64,000 bases of DNA from QHXN01 sp963785125 (lineage in GTDB: Bacteria; Acidobacteriota; Blastocatellia; Pyrinomonadales; Pyrinomonadaceae): the NCBI GenBank assembly GCA_963785125.1, contig CAWATU010000003.1, positions 806,001 through 870,000 of the forward strand, read 5' to 3'. This document shows positions 52,763 through 60,848 of this stretch, in pieces. Numbering within the stretch: the stretch's first letter is position 1; every line of letters begins with the position of its first letter. The notes under the pieces were generated by a model that worked only from the letters and a program-made list of their open reading frames with translations, was not told the DNA's origin and ran no database searches. The translations under genes and the position numbers were made by a program.

Positions 52763-53224
52763 ATGAAGAGCAGTCTTATCCCTTCCGCGGGGCATCGACG
52801 AATGTCGCACATTCCTGGTTTCGGTTTCTTCGAGAAGCATCGAGAGAAGGGTGCTTTCTTCGTCAGGCTGGTCGTGGGGTTCGTGCTCGTGTACGGGACG
52901 CAGGACAACGTGTTCAGCAACGAGCGCATGGTCGAGTTCCGCGACTTCCTGGCCGCGAGGGGCGTGCCATTCCCGCTCGTGGCGGCGCACGTCTCAGCGT
53001 ACGCGCAGTTCGTGTGCGGCATTCTCTACGTGCTCGGACTCTTCGTGAGGCCGGCGGCGCTGGTGATGTCGATTAACTTCGTCGCGGCGCTCGTCATCGC
53101 GCACCTCGACGCACCGCTCGACGCGGCGCGGCTCGCGCTCTACATGCTCTTCTCGTCGCTCTTCCTGCTCTTCCACGGCGCGGGGGAGTTGTCGCTCGAC
53201 AACTACATCTCAAGCAGACGCTGA
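52763..53224 (+). CDS. DoxX-family membrane protein
   Basis: Up to 153 residues with four hydrophobic segments (about 35-50, 72-92, 96-115, 120-140). Family features include FFVRLVVGFVLVYGTQDNVF and FLAARGVPFPLVAAHVSAYAQFVCGILYVLGLF. Start is either ATG 52763 or ATG 52802; the latter is better spaced from a GGGG. DoxX-like proteins are linked to redox or detoxification in some bacteria; the role here is unknown. Confidence 0.78.
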   Translation: MKSSLIPSAGHRRMSHIPGFGFFEKHREKGAFFVRLVVGFVLVYGTQDNVFSNERMVEFRDFLAARGVPFPLVAAHVSAYAQFVCGILYVLGLFVRPAALVMSINFVAALVIAHLDAPLDAARLALYMLFSSLFLLFHGAGELSLDNYISSRR

Positions 53225-53244
53225 CGGCAAAAAAGAGAAAGAAA

Positions 53245-53278
53245 AGGCCCGCTGAGCTCTCCCCTTCTCAGCGGGCCT
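53245..53278 (+). terminator. Terminator after the DoxX gene
   Basis: Stem AGGCCCGCTGAG with CTCAGCGGGCCT around a 10-base loop, followed by CTCCTT. It is 20 bases after the stop codon. A related hairpin with the same CTCTCCCCTTC-type loop lies at about 53368-53396, facing the minus-strand gene. Confidence 0.75.
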
Positions 53279-53367
53279 CTCCTTGTGCGGTCGCTCACTT
53301 ACGTCTTGACAGGAACGACCGAACCCTTGGATAGCCATTCAGGTGGCTGTCAAAATTCGGTGAGAAG

Positions 53368-53396
53368 CCCGCCCGCGCTCTCCCCTTCGCTTGCGG
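53368..53396 (-). terminator. Hairpin after the glycine-zipper gene
   Basis: Inverted repeat AGCCCGC...GCGGGCT downstream of the minus-strand gene ending at 53445. It shares its loop sequence with the terminator at 53245-53278, so the two may be copies of one element. Confidence 0.45.
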
Positions 53397-53444
53397 GCTC
53401 CCCCCGATACGGCCGCCCCGAGGGGCCGCCGATCTCTTTAACTC

Positions 53445-54176
53445 TTACTGCGCGCGGTACTCGGGCAGCGACACCGAGCGGTTGAGGATGATGCCGAACT
53501 CGGTGCCCGACTTCACCTCCGCCTCCTGCTCGCGCTCGTAGACGCGTGCGCCCGTGCCCGCGCCGCCGCCGAGGATGGCGCCGATGGCCGCGCCCTTACC
53601 ACCGCCCGCGATGGCGCCGATGATGGCTCCCGTCGCGGCGCCGCCGCCGATGAAGACCGCGTCGCGCTTGCGGTTGCCCTTGCCCGAGACGGTGCTCTCG
53701 TTGTCCGAGTTTACGTCGTCAGTCTGAAGGCTCGACAGCGAACCGTTGATGGTGTGACGGGCGCCGTTCGGCAGCTCAACCTGATTGAAGGCGACCGTGA
53801 TGCTGCCGGGTGTGCGGCGCCCCGAGCGCTTCACCGAAGCGACGCGGCCCCAGACCTTACTGCCGACCGGCAGCACATCCACGCCGCTCCCGCCGCCGTA
53901 GACCGGCTCGGTCACCGTCGTCGAGAAGCGGTCGCCGACGCGCGCCGACCTTGAATTCAGTTCCGTGTCCATGCGGACGCGGATGACCGTGTCGGCCGGA
54001 ATCGAAAAGTAACGGATCGGAGGCGGCGCCGGAACGGTCGCGCGCGTCGTCCTCCGAACGGGGCGCCGCGTGCGGCGGCGCTGCGCCGAAGCGTCGGGCA
54101 CGATGGCGCCGAGCATCAACGCGAACAGGGCTATGAGTACAGTCGCCCTCCGGGCGAACCTCTTGCCATTTGTCAT
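53445..54176 (-). CDS. Secreted glycine-zipper protein
   Basis: 243 residues. Signal peptide (about 1-31, cleavage near DASAQ), an Arg/Thr-rich stretch, a beta-rich domain (about 52-155; IPADTVIRVRMDTELNSRSARVGDRF), and a glycine zipper (about 175-207; GGGAATGAIIGAIAGGG then GAAIGAILGGGAGTGA) typical of outer-membrane-associated proteins. Acidobacterial genomes carry similar proteins of unknown role. Monocistronic. Confidence 0.75.
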   Translation of the reverse strand: MTNGKRFARRATVLIALFALMLGAIVPDASAQRRRTRRPVRRTTRATVPAPPPIRYFSIPADTVIRVRMDTELNSRSARVGDRFSTTVTEPVYGGGSGVDVLPVGSKVWGRVASVKRSGRRTPGSITVAFNQVELPNGARHTINGSLSSLQTDDVNSDNESTVSGKGNRKRDAVFIGGGAATGAIIGAIAGGGKGAAIGAILGGGAGTGARVYEREQEAEVKSGTEFGIILNRSVSLPEYRAQ

Positions 54177-54619
54177 CTCTTCAAACCCTCCTCAATCGGC
54201 GTGCCGTCTCGCGCACAGAGTCGCGCGTCGGCCGCCGCACATAGGTTGTGCAACGTGTGTGCCACTGGATGCGCGAGGCTATTTTCTGTTTACGCCACAG
54301 TATTTAGCGGATTTAACGGAGAAAAGCCAGCGGCTCGGTGAGGCGGCTTTAAACACTTGGCGAGTTAAAGGAGGTACGCCTGCACTAAATCGTATGCAGT
54401 GCAGCGAAAGCAAAAAGCGCTGGGTGCTTCAACTCGCCGCAGCAGTTTTCAGCAGGGGCGCCCGCAGTTGAAATGCGCCGGATTTAGTGTAAGCTTGCCG
54501 CAAGCAAAATTCTCTCGCAGGAGCTTGTAAAGGACGGCGGCCGTAAGCCGCCGGAGCCATTTAGGCCGAAAGACATTTCACCCATCCACCACATTTCAGA
54601 CGACAAGAGGAGTCGAGTT
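54177..54619. other. Intergenic region between divergent genes
   Basis: About 440 bases. An open frame crosses part of it but overlaps the N-terminus of the glycine-zipper gene on the other strand and has no family resemblance. A simple hairpin GGCGGC-CGTAA-GCCGCC lies near 54537-54553, and GAGGAG precedes the peroxiredoxin ATG. No known RNA family was recognised. It must hold two divergent promoters, but none is clear. Confidence 0.45.
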
Positions 54620-55294
54620 ATGAGCACAGCACCGACACAGGAGACGACGGCGAGCCTGCCGCGCATCAACGACCCGGCGCCGGACTTCGAGGCCAAGTCC
54701 ACGCAAGGCCCCCTGAAACTCTCCGACTACAAGGGCAAGTGGGTCGTCCTCTTCTCGCACCCGGCGGACTTTACGCCCGTCTGCACGACCGAGTTCGTCG
54801 AGTTCGCGCGCCGCTCCGAAGATTTCAAGGGGCGGGACGCGCAGCTCCTCGGCCTCTCGGTCGATTCCGTCCCGGCGCACATCGCCTGGATTCGTAACAT
54901 CGAGGGTCACTTCGGCGTCACCATTGACTTCCCCGTCATCGCCGACCTCGACACGAAGGTCGCGCAGCAGTACGGGCTCATCCATCCCGGCGCGTCCGAG
55001 ACGGCGACCGTCCGCGCCGTCTTCATCATCGACCCGCAGCAGAAGGTGCGCGCGCTCATCTACTACCCGATGAGTCTGGGCCGCAACATCGACGAGGTGC
55101 TGCGCGCGCTCGACGGCTTGCAGACGGCCGACCAGAACGCGTGCGCGACGCCGGCCAACTGGCAGAAGGGCGATAAGGTCGTCGTCCCCCCACCGCAGAC
55201 CATCGCCGACGCGTCGAAGCGCATGGAGGACGACTTCAAGTCGAAGAACGAAGTGACCGACTGGTACCTGTCCAAGCGCGAGCTGGGCAAGTGA
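54620..55294 (+). CDS. 1-Cys peroxiredoxin (Prx6 family)
   Basis: Peroxide-reducing enzyme of 224 residues. Peroxidatic Cys in HPADFTPVCTTEF (about residue 54), Arg in TVRAVFIIDP, and the Prx6-type C-terminal arm with NACATPANWQKGDKVVVPPP and DWYLSKREL. It heads a run of sulfur and redox genes: cysM starts 7 bases later. Confidence 0.94.
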   Translation: MSTAPTQETTASLPRINDPAPDFEAKSTQGPLKLSDYKGKWVVLFSHPADFTPVCTTEFVEFARRSEDFKGRDAQLLGLSVDSVPAHIAWIRNIEGHFGVTIDFPVIADLDTKVAQQYGLIHPGASETATVRAVFIIDPQQKVRALIYYPMSLGRNIDEVLRALDGLQTADQNACATPANWQKGDKVVVPPPQTIADASKRMEDDFKSKNEVTDWYLSKRELGK

Positions 55295-55301
55295 GCGTGC
55301 G

Positions 55302-56255
55302 TTGAGTAGGTCGGGGACGCGGGAGCTTGAATTGAGGAAGGAACCCACGGGGCTGCTTGAGAACGTCGGTGGGACGCCGCTGCTCAGGCTCCCGCGTCTT
55401 GCGAGTGAACTCGAACGGCGCGGCGTCGAAGTCTACGCGAAGGCCGAGCACCTGAACCCGGGCGGCTCGGTCAAAGACCGCGCGGCGCTCGCGATGATTC
55501 TCGACGGCGAAGCGAGCGGGCGGCTGACGCATGAGAAAATCCTGCTCGACGCGACGAGCGGGAACACGGGCATTGCCTACGCGATGATCGGCGCGGCGCG
55601 CGGCTACCGCGTCCGCCTGTGCCTGCCGAGGAACGCGAGCGTCGAGCGGAAGAAGATGCTCCGTATCCACGGCGCCGAACTCGTCGAGACCGACCCGCGC
55701 GAGGGGACGGACGGCCCGCAGCGGCTCGCGCAACGCATGGCCGCGGAGGAGCCGAACACATACTTTTACCCGAACCAGTACGACAACCCCGCCAACTGGC
55801 GCGCGCACTACGAGGGCACCGCGCCGGAAATCTGGGAGCAGACGGGGGGGCGCGTCACGCACTTCCTCGCGGGCGTCGGCACGTCGGGCACGTTCACGGG
55901 GACGGTGCGACGCTTAAAGGAATTCAACCCGAAGCTGAAGGCCGTGCTGATGCAGCCAGACTCGCCGCTCCACGGGCTCGAAGGGATGCGCCACGTCGAG
56001 ACCTCCATCGTGCCCGGCATCTTCGACCCGTCGCTCGCCGACGTGCGTGTGGAAGTATCGACCGAAGAGTCGCAGGAGATGATGCGGCGGCTCGCGCTCG
56101 AAGAGGGCCTCTTCGTCGGCGTCACCTCGGGCGCGAACGTGGCGGCGGCGCTGAGGTACGCGCGTGAGTTGCCGGAAGGCTCGTTGGTCGTCACCGTCCT
56201 GTGCGACGGCGGCGGTCGTTACCTGAGCGAAGAGTTCTGGGGGGAGGGCGTGTGA
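55302..56255 (+). CDS. cysM: Cysteine synthase, CysM type
   Basis: PLP enzyme that makes cysteine. 317 residues from TTG 55302. PLP-lysine motif NPGGSVKDRAALAMI (about 54-68), TSGNTGIAYAMIGAARG, and VGTSGTFTGTVRRLKE. With a JAMM protease and a CysO-like carrier in the same cluster, it most likely uses the CysO thiocarboxylate route known from Mycobacterium rather than free sulfide. This is inferred from context. Stop overlaps the next start (GTGA). Confidence 0.9.
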   Translation: MSRSGTRELELRKEPTGLLENVGGTPLLRLPRLASELERRGVEVYAKAEHLNPGGSVKDRAALAMILDGEASGRLTHEKILLDATSGNTGIAYAMIGAARGYRVRLCLPRNASVERKKMLRIHGAELVETDPREGTDGPQRLAQRMAAEEPNTYFYPNQYDNPANWRAHYEGTAPEIWEQTGGRVTHFLAGVGTSGTFTGTVRRLKEFNPKLKAVLMQPDSPLHGLEGMRHVETSIVPGIFDPSLADVRVEVSTEESQEMMRRLALEEGLFVGVTSGANVAAALRYARELPEGSLVVTVLCDGGGRYLSEEFWGEGV

Positions 56256-56698
56256 TAAGACTCGGCGCGGCCTTGCGTGCGGAGTTGGAGCGACATGCGG
56301 AACGCGAGTACCCGCGCGAGTGCTGCGGGCTGCTCGTCGGGCGTATCGTGGACGAGGGCCGCACGCGTATAATCCACGCGACCGTGCCGGTGGCGAACAT
56401 CTTCGCCGAGGAGGGCGAGCGCCACCACCGCATGGCCATCGAGCCGCTCGAATACGCGCGCGCCGAGCGTCGCTACGCAGCCGAGGGCTTGGGCGTCGTG
56501 GGTAACTACCACTCGCACCCGAACCACCCGGCCGTGCCTTCACAGTACGACCTCGAACACCTCGCGCCGTGGCCGACGATGTCCTACGTCGTCGTCTCGG
56601 TGAGAGAAGGGAAGGCGGTTGACGTGCGCTCATGGGAGCTTGAGGCCGACCGCTCGCGTTTCAACGAGGAGGAGGTCTCGACGGAGGAGGAGACGTGA
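56252..56698 (+). CDS. JAMM/MPN metalloprotease, Mec-like
   Basis: 148-residue zinc protease (M67). The JAMM motif is complete: His87 and His89 in NYHSHPNHP, Ser97 and Asp100 in PSQYD, and the upstream Glu in EYPRECCG. In Mycobacterium, Mec releases cysteine from CysO-Cys. Here it lies beside cysM and one gene before a CysO fusion whose internal Gly-Gly could be a second cut site. GTG 56252 overlaps cysM, and the stop overlaps the next gene. Confidence 0.9.
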   Translation: MIRLGAALRAELERHAEREYPRECCGLLVGRIVDEGRTRIIHATVPVANIFAEEGERHHRMAIEPLEYARAERRYAAEGLGVVGNYHSHPNHPAVPSQYDLEHLAPWPTMSYVVVSVREGKAVDVRSWELEADRSRFNEEEVSTEEET

Positions 56699-57888
56699 AG
56701 GTCGAACTCTTTAACGCTCGCCGACTCTTAGTCGCGCTCTGCGCGGTCATAGTTCTCTCGTGCGCCGCGCGTGCTCAAGCCAGAGGCCGGGAGCCGCGCG
56801 CCGCGAAGCTCGACGAATACGTCAACCAGTTCACCTCCTGCAACGCGGGCGCGCACCTCGACAACTTCGCCATCGAGCTACAGAACCGCCCGAGCGTGAC
56901 GGGGCACATCCTTATCTATGGCCCGCCCGGGCCGCAAAACAGCTACGGCGAGCGCGCCGTCAAGGCCACTAAAAATTATCTCGTCGATGCGCGCGGTATC
57001 GAAGAGTCCCGCCTTCACGTTGTCTACGCCGGGCGATACGAGCACATGCAGGAGGTTCTGACTGAACTCTGGCTCGTGCCCGAAGGCGCCGCGCCGCCGC
57101 CGAGAGCGAAGTTCAAACCGGACTTCGGCTTCGAGGGCATGTTCTACGAGAGGGAGCTGTGGGACGGCCCCGAAATAGTGGGCGATGTCGAAGGCTGGAG
57201 TTACTCGACGGAGACGGCGCTGATCGGCCTCTCCGAGTTGCTGAGCCGCCGCGCGGACGCGCGCGTGTACCTCGTCGCTTACCACAGTGGCGAGAGCGCT
57301 CCCGGCGCCTGGCGCCGCGTCACAGAGAAGCAGACTGAGCAGTTGCGCGGCTACGGCGTCCCGGCCGAGCGCGTGAAGGTTGTCTTCGGCGGTTACGCCA
57401 AAGATGAGAGCTTGCAGGTCTGGCTCCTTCCCGCGAACGCGCCGCCGCCCGTCAAAGAGAAGCGCGAGCGCCGGCCGAAGCAGAGCGTGAGGGTCGCCTC
57501 GCTCGAAGAGACCCATTTGAAGTACAGCGACACCGAGCGCTGGGGCTTCAAAGGTCTGCTGGACGTGCTCAGGGCCGACGGGCAGTTGACGGCCTGCCTC
57601 GTCGTCCGCCCCGGCCCGGCGCAGGAGAAGGAGATTGACCCGGATGAGCCGGTTGACCCTGACGAGCCGCCGGACGTTGACGTGATGCAACTGGCGGAGA
57701 AGTGGAAGGCCGAGCTGAAGAAGAACGGCATCGGCGAGCACAGGCTTATCGTGATGGTCGTCCCGACGCGGGAGACGCAGTGGAGCGGCCAGATCGAGAC
57801 GTGGGTCGTCCCGCCCGGCGCGCCGCTCCCAGACCCTTCGGCCGACGAGTTTGCGGACGCCGAAGAGGCGGAAGCAGAGAAACCTTAA
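56695..57888 (+). CDS. Secreted protein of unknown function inside the cysteine cluster
   Basis: 397 residues with a signal peptide (about 1-27). The mature part shows three similar units, starting near residues 35, 145 and 265. Each resembles an OmpA-like/peptidoglycan-associated fold remnant (YGERAVKATKNYLVDARGIEESRLHVVYAGR; KQTEQLRGYGVPAERVKVVFGGYA). The C-terminus is acidic. Start overlaps the JAMM stop by 4 bases, and the CysO fusion follows after 14 bases, so it is cotranscribed with a cytoplasmic pathway despite being exported. Confidence 0.65.
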   Translation: MKVELFNARRLLVALCAVIVLSCAARAQARGREPRAAKLDEYVNQFTSCNAGAHLDNFAIELQNRPSVTGHILIYGPPGPQNSYGERAVKATKNYLVDARGIEESRLHVVYAGRYEHMQEVLTELWLVPEGAAPPPRAKFKPDFGFEGMFYERELWDGPEIVGDVEGWSYSTETALIGLSELLSRRADARVYLVAYHSGESAPGAWRRVTEKQTEQLRGYGVPAERVKVVFGGYAKDESLQVWLLPANAPPPVKEKRERRPKQSVRVASLEETHLKYSDTERWGFKGLLDVLRADGQLTACLVVRPGPAQEKEIDPDEPVDPDEPPDVDVMQLAEKWKAELKKNGIGEHRLIVMVVPTRETQWSGQIETWVVPPGAPLPDPSADEFADAEEAEAEKP

Positions 57889-57902
57889 GGAGCTTTACAC
57901 AG

Positions 57903-59396
57903 ATGGCGGTCATAGTTTTCATCCCGACGGCGCTCCGGCAATTCGCCGGCAATCACGCCGAGGTCTCGGTCGAGGCGGGCACCGTGGGCGAGGCGCTCGA
58001 CAAGGTGACGGGCGCGCACGCGGAACTGCGCCGACACCTCTACGGCGAGCAGAACACTTTGAGGAATTTCGTCAACGTCTATGTCAACGACGAGGACATA
58101 CGCCACGCGCAGCGGCTCGACACGCCGGTCAAAGACGGCGACACCGTCTCCATCATCCCGGCCATCGCGGGCGGCGCGGCGACAGAGGCCGAAGTGGGCT
58201 CGGCCTCCGCGATAGCGGCGGAAGAACTGCCCTCGCTCTCGAACGACGAGATTGCGCGCTACAGCCGGCACCTCATCATGCCCGAGGTTGGCATGGAGGG
58301 GCAGCGGCGTCTGAAGGCGGCGCGCGTTTTGATGATAGGGACGGGGGGCCTGGGCGCGCCGACGGGGATGTACCTCGCGGCGGCCGGCGTCGGCACGCTC
58401 GGCGTGGTGGACTTCGACGTGGTGGACGCGTCGAACTTGCAGCGCCAGATCGTGCACGGGACGAAGGACGTGGGACGCCCGAAGATCGAGTCGGCACGCG
58501 ACCGTCTGAACGACATCAACCCGCACGTGAAGATCGAGGCGTACGAGACGCGTCTGACGAGCGAGAACGCTTTGGAGCTGTTCCGCGAGTACGACATGGT
58601 CGTGGACGGCACCGACAACTTCCCGACGCGCTACCTCGTCAACGACGCGTGCGTGCTGACGGGCAAGCCGAACGTCTACGGCTCCATCTTCCGCTTTGAG
58701 GGGCAGGCCAGCGTCTTCTGGGCCGCGCGCGGCGCGTGCTACCGCTGCCTCTACCCGGAGCCGCCGCCGCCGGGCCTCGTGCCGAGCTGCGCGGAGGGTG
58801 GCGTGCTGGGCGTGCTGCCCGGCATCATCGGCGCCATCCAGGCCAACGAGGCCATCAAGCTCATCCTCGGGGGCGGCGAGCCGCTCATCAACCGTCTGCT
58901 CCTCTTCGACGCGTGGAAGCTGCGCTTCCGCGAGCTGAAGCTGCGGAAAGACCCGGCCTGCCCGGTGTGCGGCGAGAACCCGTCGGTGAAGGAGTTGATC
59001 GACTACGAACAGTTCTGCGGACTGACGCCGCCGTCCGCTGCGGCGCAGGCGACTGCTGAGACTGAAGGAGGAAGGATGGAAGAGATAACTGCTGCCGAGC
59101 TTAAAGAACGCATCGACCGCGGCGACGACTTGCAAATCATCGACGTGCGCGAGCCGAACGAGTACGACATCGCGCGCATCCCGGGCACCACGCTCATCCC
59201 TTTGGGTCAGGTCACCGAGCGCATGGGCGAGATTAACGAAGACCGAGAGACGGTCGTCCACTGCAAGGGCGGCGTCCGCAGTGCCAGGGCCATCGAGGCG
59301 CTCACGCGCTCGGGCTTCAAGGGTAAGCTCGTCAACCTCAAGGGCGGCATCACCGCCTGGTCGAATGATGTAGACCCGAGCGTCCCGAAATATTAA
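57903..59396 (+). CDS. CysO-MoeZ fusion: sulfur carrier, E1-like adenylyltransferase and rhodanese
   Basis: 497 residues from ATG 57903. Residues 1-91 are a ubiquitin-like carrier closely resembling mycobacterial CysO (FVNVYVNDEDIRH and DGDTVSIIPAIAGG, ending Gly90-Gly91). A 20-residue linker leads into a ThiF/MoeB domain (about 112-370; ARYSRHLIMPEVG, GTGGLGAPTGMYLAAAG, zinc CxxC pairs). A rhodanese (about 390-497; catalytic Cys in VVHCKGGVRSA) ends the protein. Carriers normally need a free Gly-Gly end, so cleavage after Gly91 is expected. The stop codon lies inside a hairpin repeat. Confidence 0.93.
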   Translation: MAVIVFIPTALRQFAGNHAEVSVEAGTVGEALDKVTGAHAELRRHLYGEQNTLRNFVNVYVNDEDIRHAQRLDTPVKDGDTVSIIPAIAGGAATEAEVGSASAIAAEELPSLSNDEIARYSRHLIMPEVGMEGQRRLKAARVLMIGTGGLGAPTGMYLAAAGVGTLGVVDFDVVDASNLQRQIVHGTKDVGRPKIESARDRLNDINPHVKIEAYETRLTSENALELFREYDMVVDGTDNFPTRYLVNDACVLTGKPNVYGSIFRFEGQASVFWAARGACYRCLYPEPPPPGLVPSCAEGGVLGVLPGIIGAIQANEAIKLILGGGEPLINRLLLFDAWKLRFRELKLRKDPACPVCGENPSVKELIDYEQFCGLTPPSAAAQATAETEGGRMEEITAAELKERIDRGDDLQIIDVREPNEYDIARIPGTTLIPLGQVTERMGEINEDRETVVHCKGGVRSARAIEALTRSGFKGKLVNLKGGITAWSNDVDPSVPKY

Positions 59397-59465
59397 CCAC
59401 AGAGACACAGAGACACGGCTTGAAACAAGATGTCTTCAAGCCGTGTCTCTGTGTCTCTGTGGTTA
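59393..59465. repeat. Perfect 32-bp repeat hairpin after the CysO-MoeZ gene
   Basis: Arms 59393-59424 and 59434-59465 are perfectly complementary over 32 bases, around a 9-base loop, built of ACAGAGAC words (8-base period). The stop codon TAA (59394-59396) is in the left arm. It resembles the element at 36104-36179. Confidence 0.93.
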
Positions 59466-59550
59466 AATGCCGACGTTACTTCTGGCCGCCCGCGGCGCCG
59501 CGGCTCTGCTGTAGGAACGCCGGCGGGCGAGGTCAAGGAGGCTCCGCACC

Positions 59551-60096
59551 GTGCGCATCAAGGGAGTCAAACCCGAAGAAGCAGACGACTACGCGCGCCG
59601 TGTCTTCGAGGCCCAGGCAAAGAAGTGGGGCGCGCCGCTCATCAACCATTTAGTCCACGCGCGGCGCCCGACCATCTTCCGCGGCGTGCGCGCGATGTGG
59701 CAGGGTTTGGACGGCTCGGGCCTTCTCGACCCGCGGCTCGTCTCGCTCGTCAACCGTCGCGTGGCCTGGCACAACGGCTGCGAGTTTTGACAGGACATCA
59801 ACGCTGCGGTCGGCAGCGAACTGGGAATAGCTGACGAGAAGATCGACGCTCTCCACGTCTACGAGACGAGCCCGCTCTACGCGGAGGCCGAGCGGGCGGC
59901 GCTTCGCTATGCGGACGCGATGACCGTGACGGGCCGTGATGTCTCCGACGAACTGTTCGCGCGGCTGCGCGAGTCCTACACGGACGACGCGATAGTCGAA
60001 TTGACGGAGGTCGTCGCGTGGGAGAACGCTTCGAGCAAGTTCAACCGCGCGCTGCGCATCCCCTCGCAGGGACTCTGGAAGAGGAAAGGCGGCTGA
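59551..60096 (+). CDS. AhpD/CMD-family protein, probable selenoprotein (Sec at codon 80)
   Basis: Carboxymuconolactone-decarboxylase-like alkylhydroperoxidase of 181 residues, if TGA 59788-59790 is read as selenocysteine. GTG 59551 follows an AGGAGG. Codon 80 lies in HNGCEF-TGA-QDINAAVG, exactly where the family's CxxC motif has its second Cys (Cys77...Sec80). The same frame continues to 60096 with family-like sequence and no other stop. A SECIS-like hairpin begins 11 bases after the TGA. Alternatives: a base error (TGC to TGA) or a recent nonsense mutation. Confidence 0.72.
59802..59818 (+). promoter_or_regulatory. SECIS-like hairpin for Sec insertion
   Basis: A perfect 6-bp stem, CGCTGC (59802-59807) with GCAGCG (59813-59818), around the 5-base loop GGTCG. 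The loop starts 18 bases after the TGA, within the 16-37 range described for bacterial SECIS elements. It has G at the first two loop positions and contains GGTC, as in the E. coli fdhF loop. Confidence 0.65.
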
Positions 60097-60100
60097 AGGA

Positions 60101-60814
60101 ATGGACGACGTGACAGAAGCGACGAAGGGCGGCGAAGCCGTCGCGGCCGAAGACTTCTCTCCCACCACGCGGACGACGCTTCGGCGCCTGCCGAAGCGCG
60201 GCTCGTTCGAGCGCGAGACGGTCAACGGGATTCTCGACGAGGGCTTCGTCTGCCACGTCGGCTTCGTCGTCGGAGGGCAGCCCTTCGTCATCCCGACCGC
60301 GTACGGGCGCGCGGGCGACGTGCTCTATATCCACGGCGCGCGCGCGAGCCGGATGCAGAAGGCTCTGGCGGCCGGCTGCGAAGTGTGCGTGACGGTGACG
60401 CTCTTGGACGGGCTGGTGCTGGCGCGCTCTGCGTTTCATCATTCGATGAACTATCGCTCGGTCGTCGTCTTCGGCCGCGCGCGCGTCGTCGAGTCCGAGG
60501 AGGAGAAATCGGCCGCGCTCGAAGCCTTCACCGAGCACGTCATGCCCGGCCGCTGGGCCGACGTGCGCTGGCCGACCCCGCAGGAGTTGGCCGCGACGAC
60601 CGTCCTCGCCATCCGACTCTCCGAAGCTTCAGCGAAGGTCAGGACGGGCCCGCCCATCGACGACGAGGAGGACTACGCGCTCCCGGTCTGGGCCGGCGTC
60701 CTGCCGCTCGGCGTCTCGGCGAGCGCGCCCGTGGCAGACCCGCGCCTGCCGCCGGGGACGCCTGTCCCGGGCTACGTCGAACAGTTCGACCTGTCAGAGC
60801 GGCACGCGGACTGA
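60101..60814 (+). CDS. Pyridoxamine-5'-phosphate-oxidase-like flavin-binding protein (NimA type)
   Basis: 237 residues with the split-barrel FMN fold: FERETVNGILDEGFVCHVGFVVGGQPFVIPTAYGR (split over about 38-72), LYIHGARASRMQKALAAG, and AFHHSMNYRSVVVFGRA. Similar proteins include 5-nitroimidazole reductase-like NimA and heme-utilisation proteins. It starts 4 bases after the selenoprotein stop, suggesting a shared redox unit. Substrate unknown. Confidence 0.85.
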   Translation: MDDVTEATKGGEAVAAEDFSPTTRTTLRRLPKRGSFERETVNGILDEGFVCHVGFVVGGQPFVIPTAYGRAGDVLYIHGARASRMQKALAAGCEVCVTVTLLDGLVLARSAFHHSMNYRSVVVFGRARVVESEEEKSAALEAFTEHVMPGRWADVRWPTPQELAATTVLAIRLSEASAKVRTGPPIDDEEDYALPVWAGVLPLGVSASAPVADPRLPPGTPVPGYVEQFDLSERHAD

Positions 60815-60848
60815 AAACGTCTCAACGTTTGAATCGAGGGTGAAGCGA

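Noticed and set aside
54070..54471. Possible gene in the gap before the peroxiredoxin
   Set aside because: It overlaps the 5' part of the glycine-zipper gene on the other strand, lacks a ribosome binding site, and its product has no recognisable features.
59551..59790. Independent 79-residue protein ending at the TGA
   Set aside because: The fold of the CMD family would be cut in the middle of its active-site helix, and family-like sequence continues in the same frame to 60096. Readthrough as selenocysteine or a base error explains it better.
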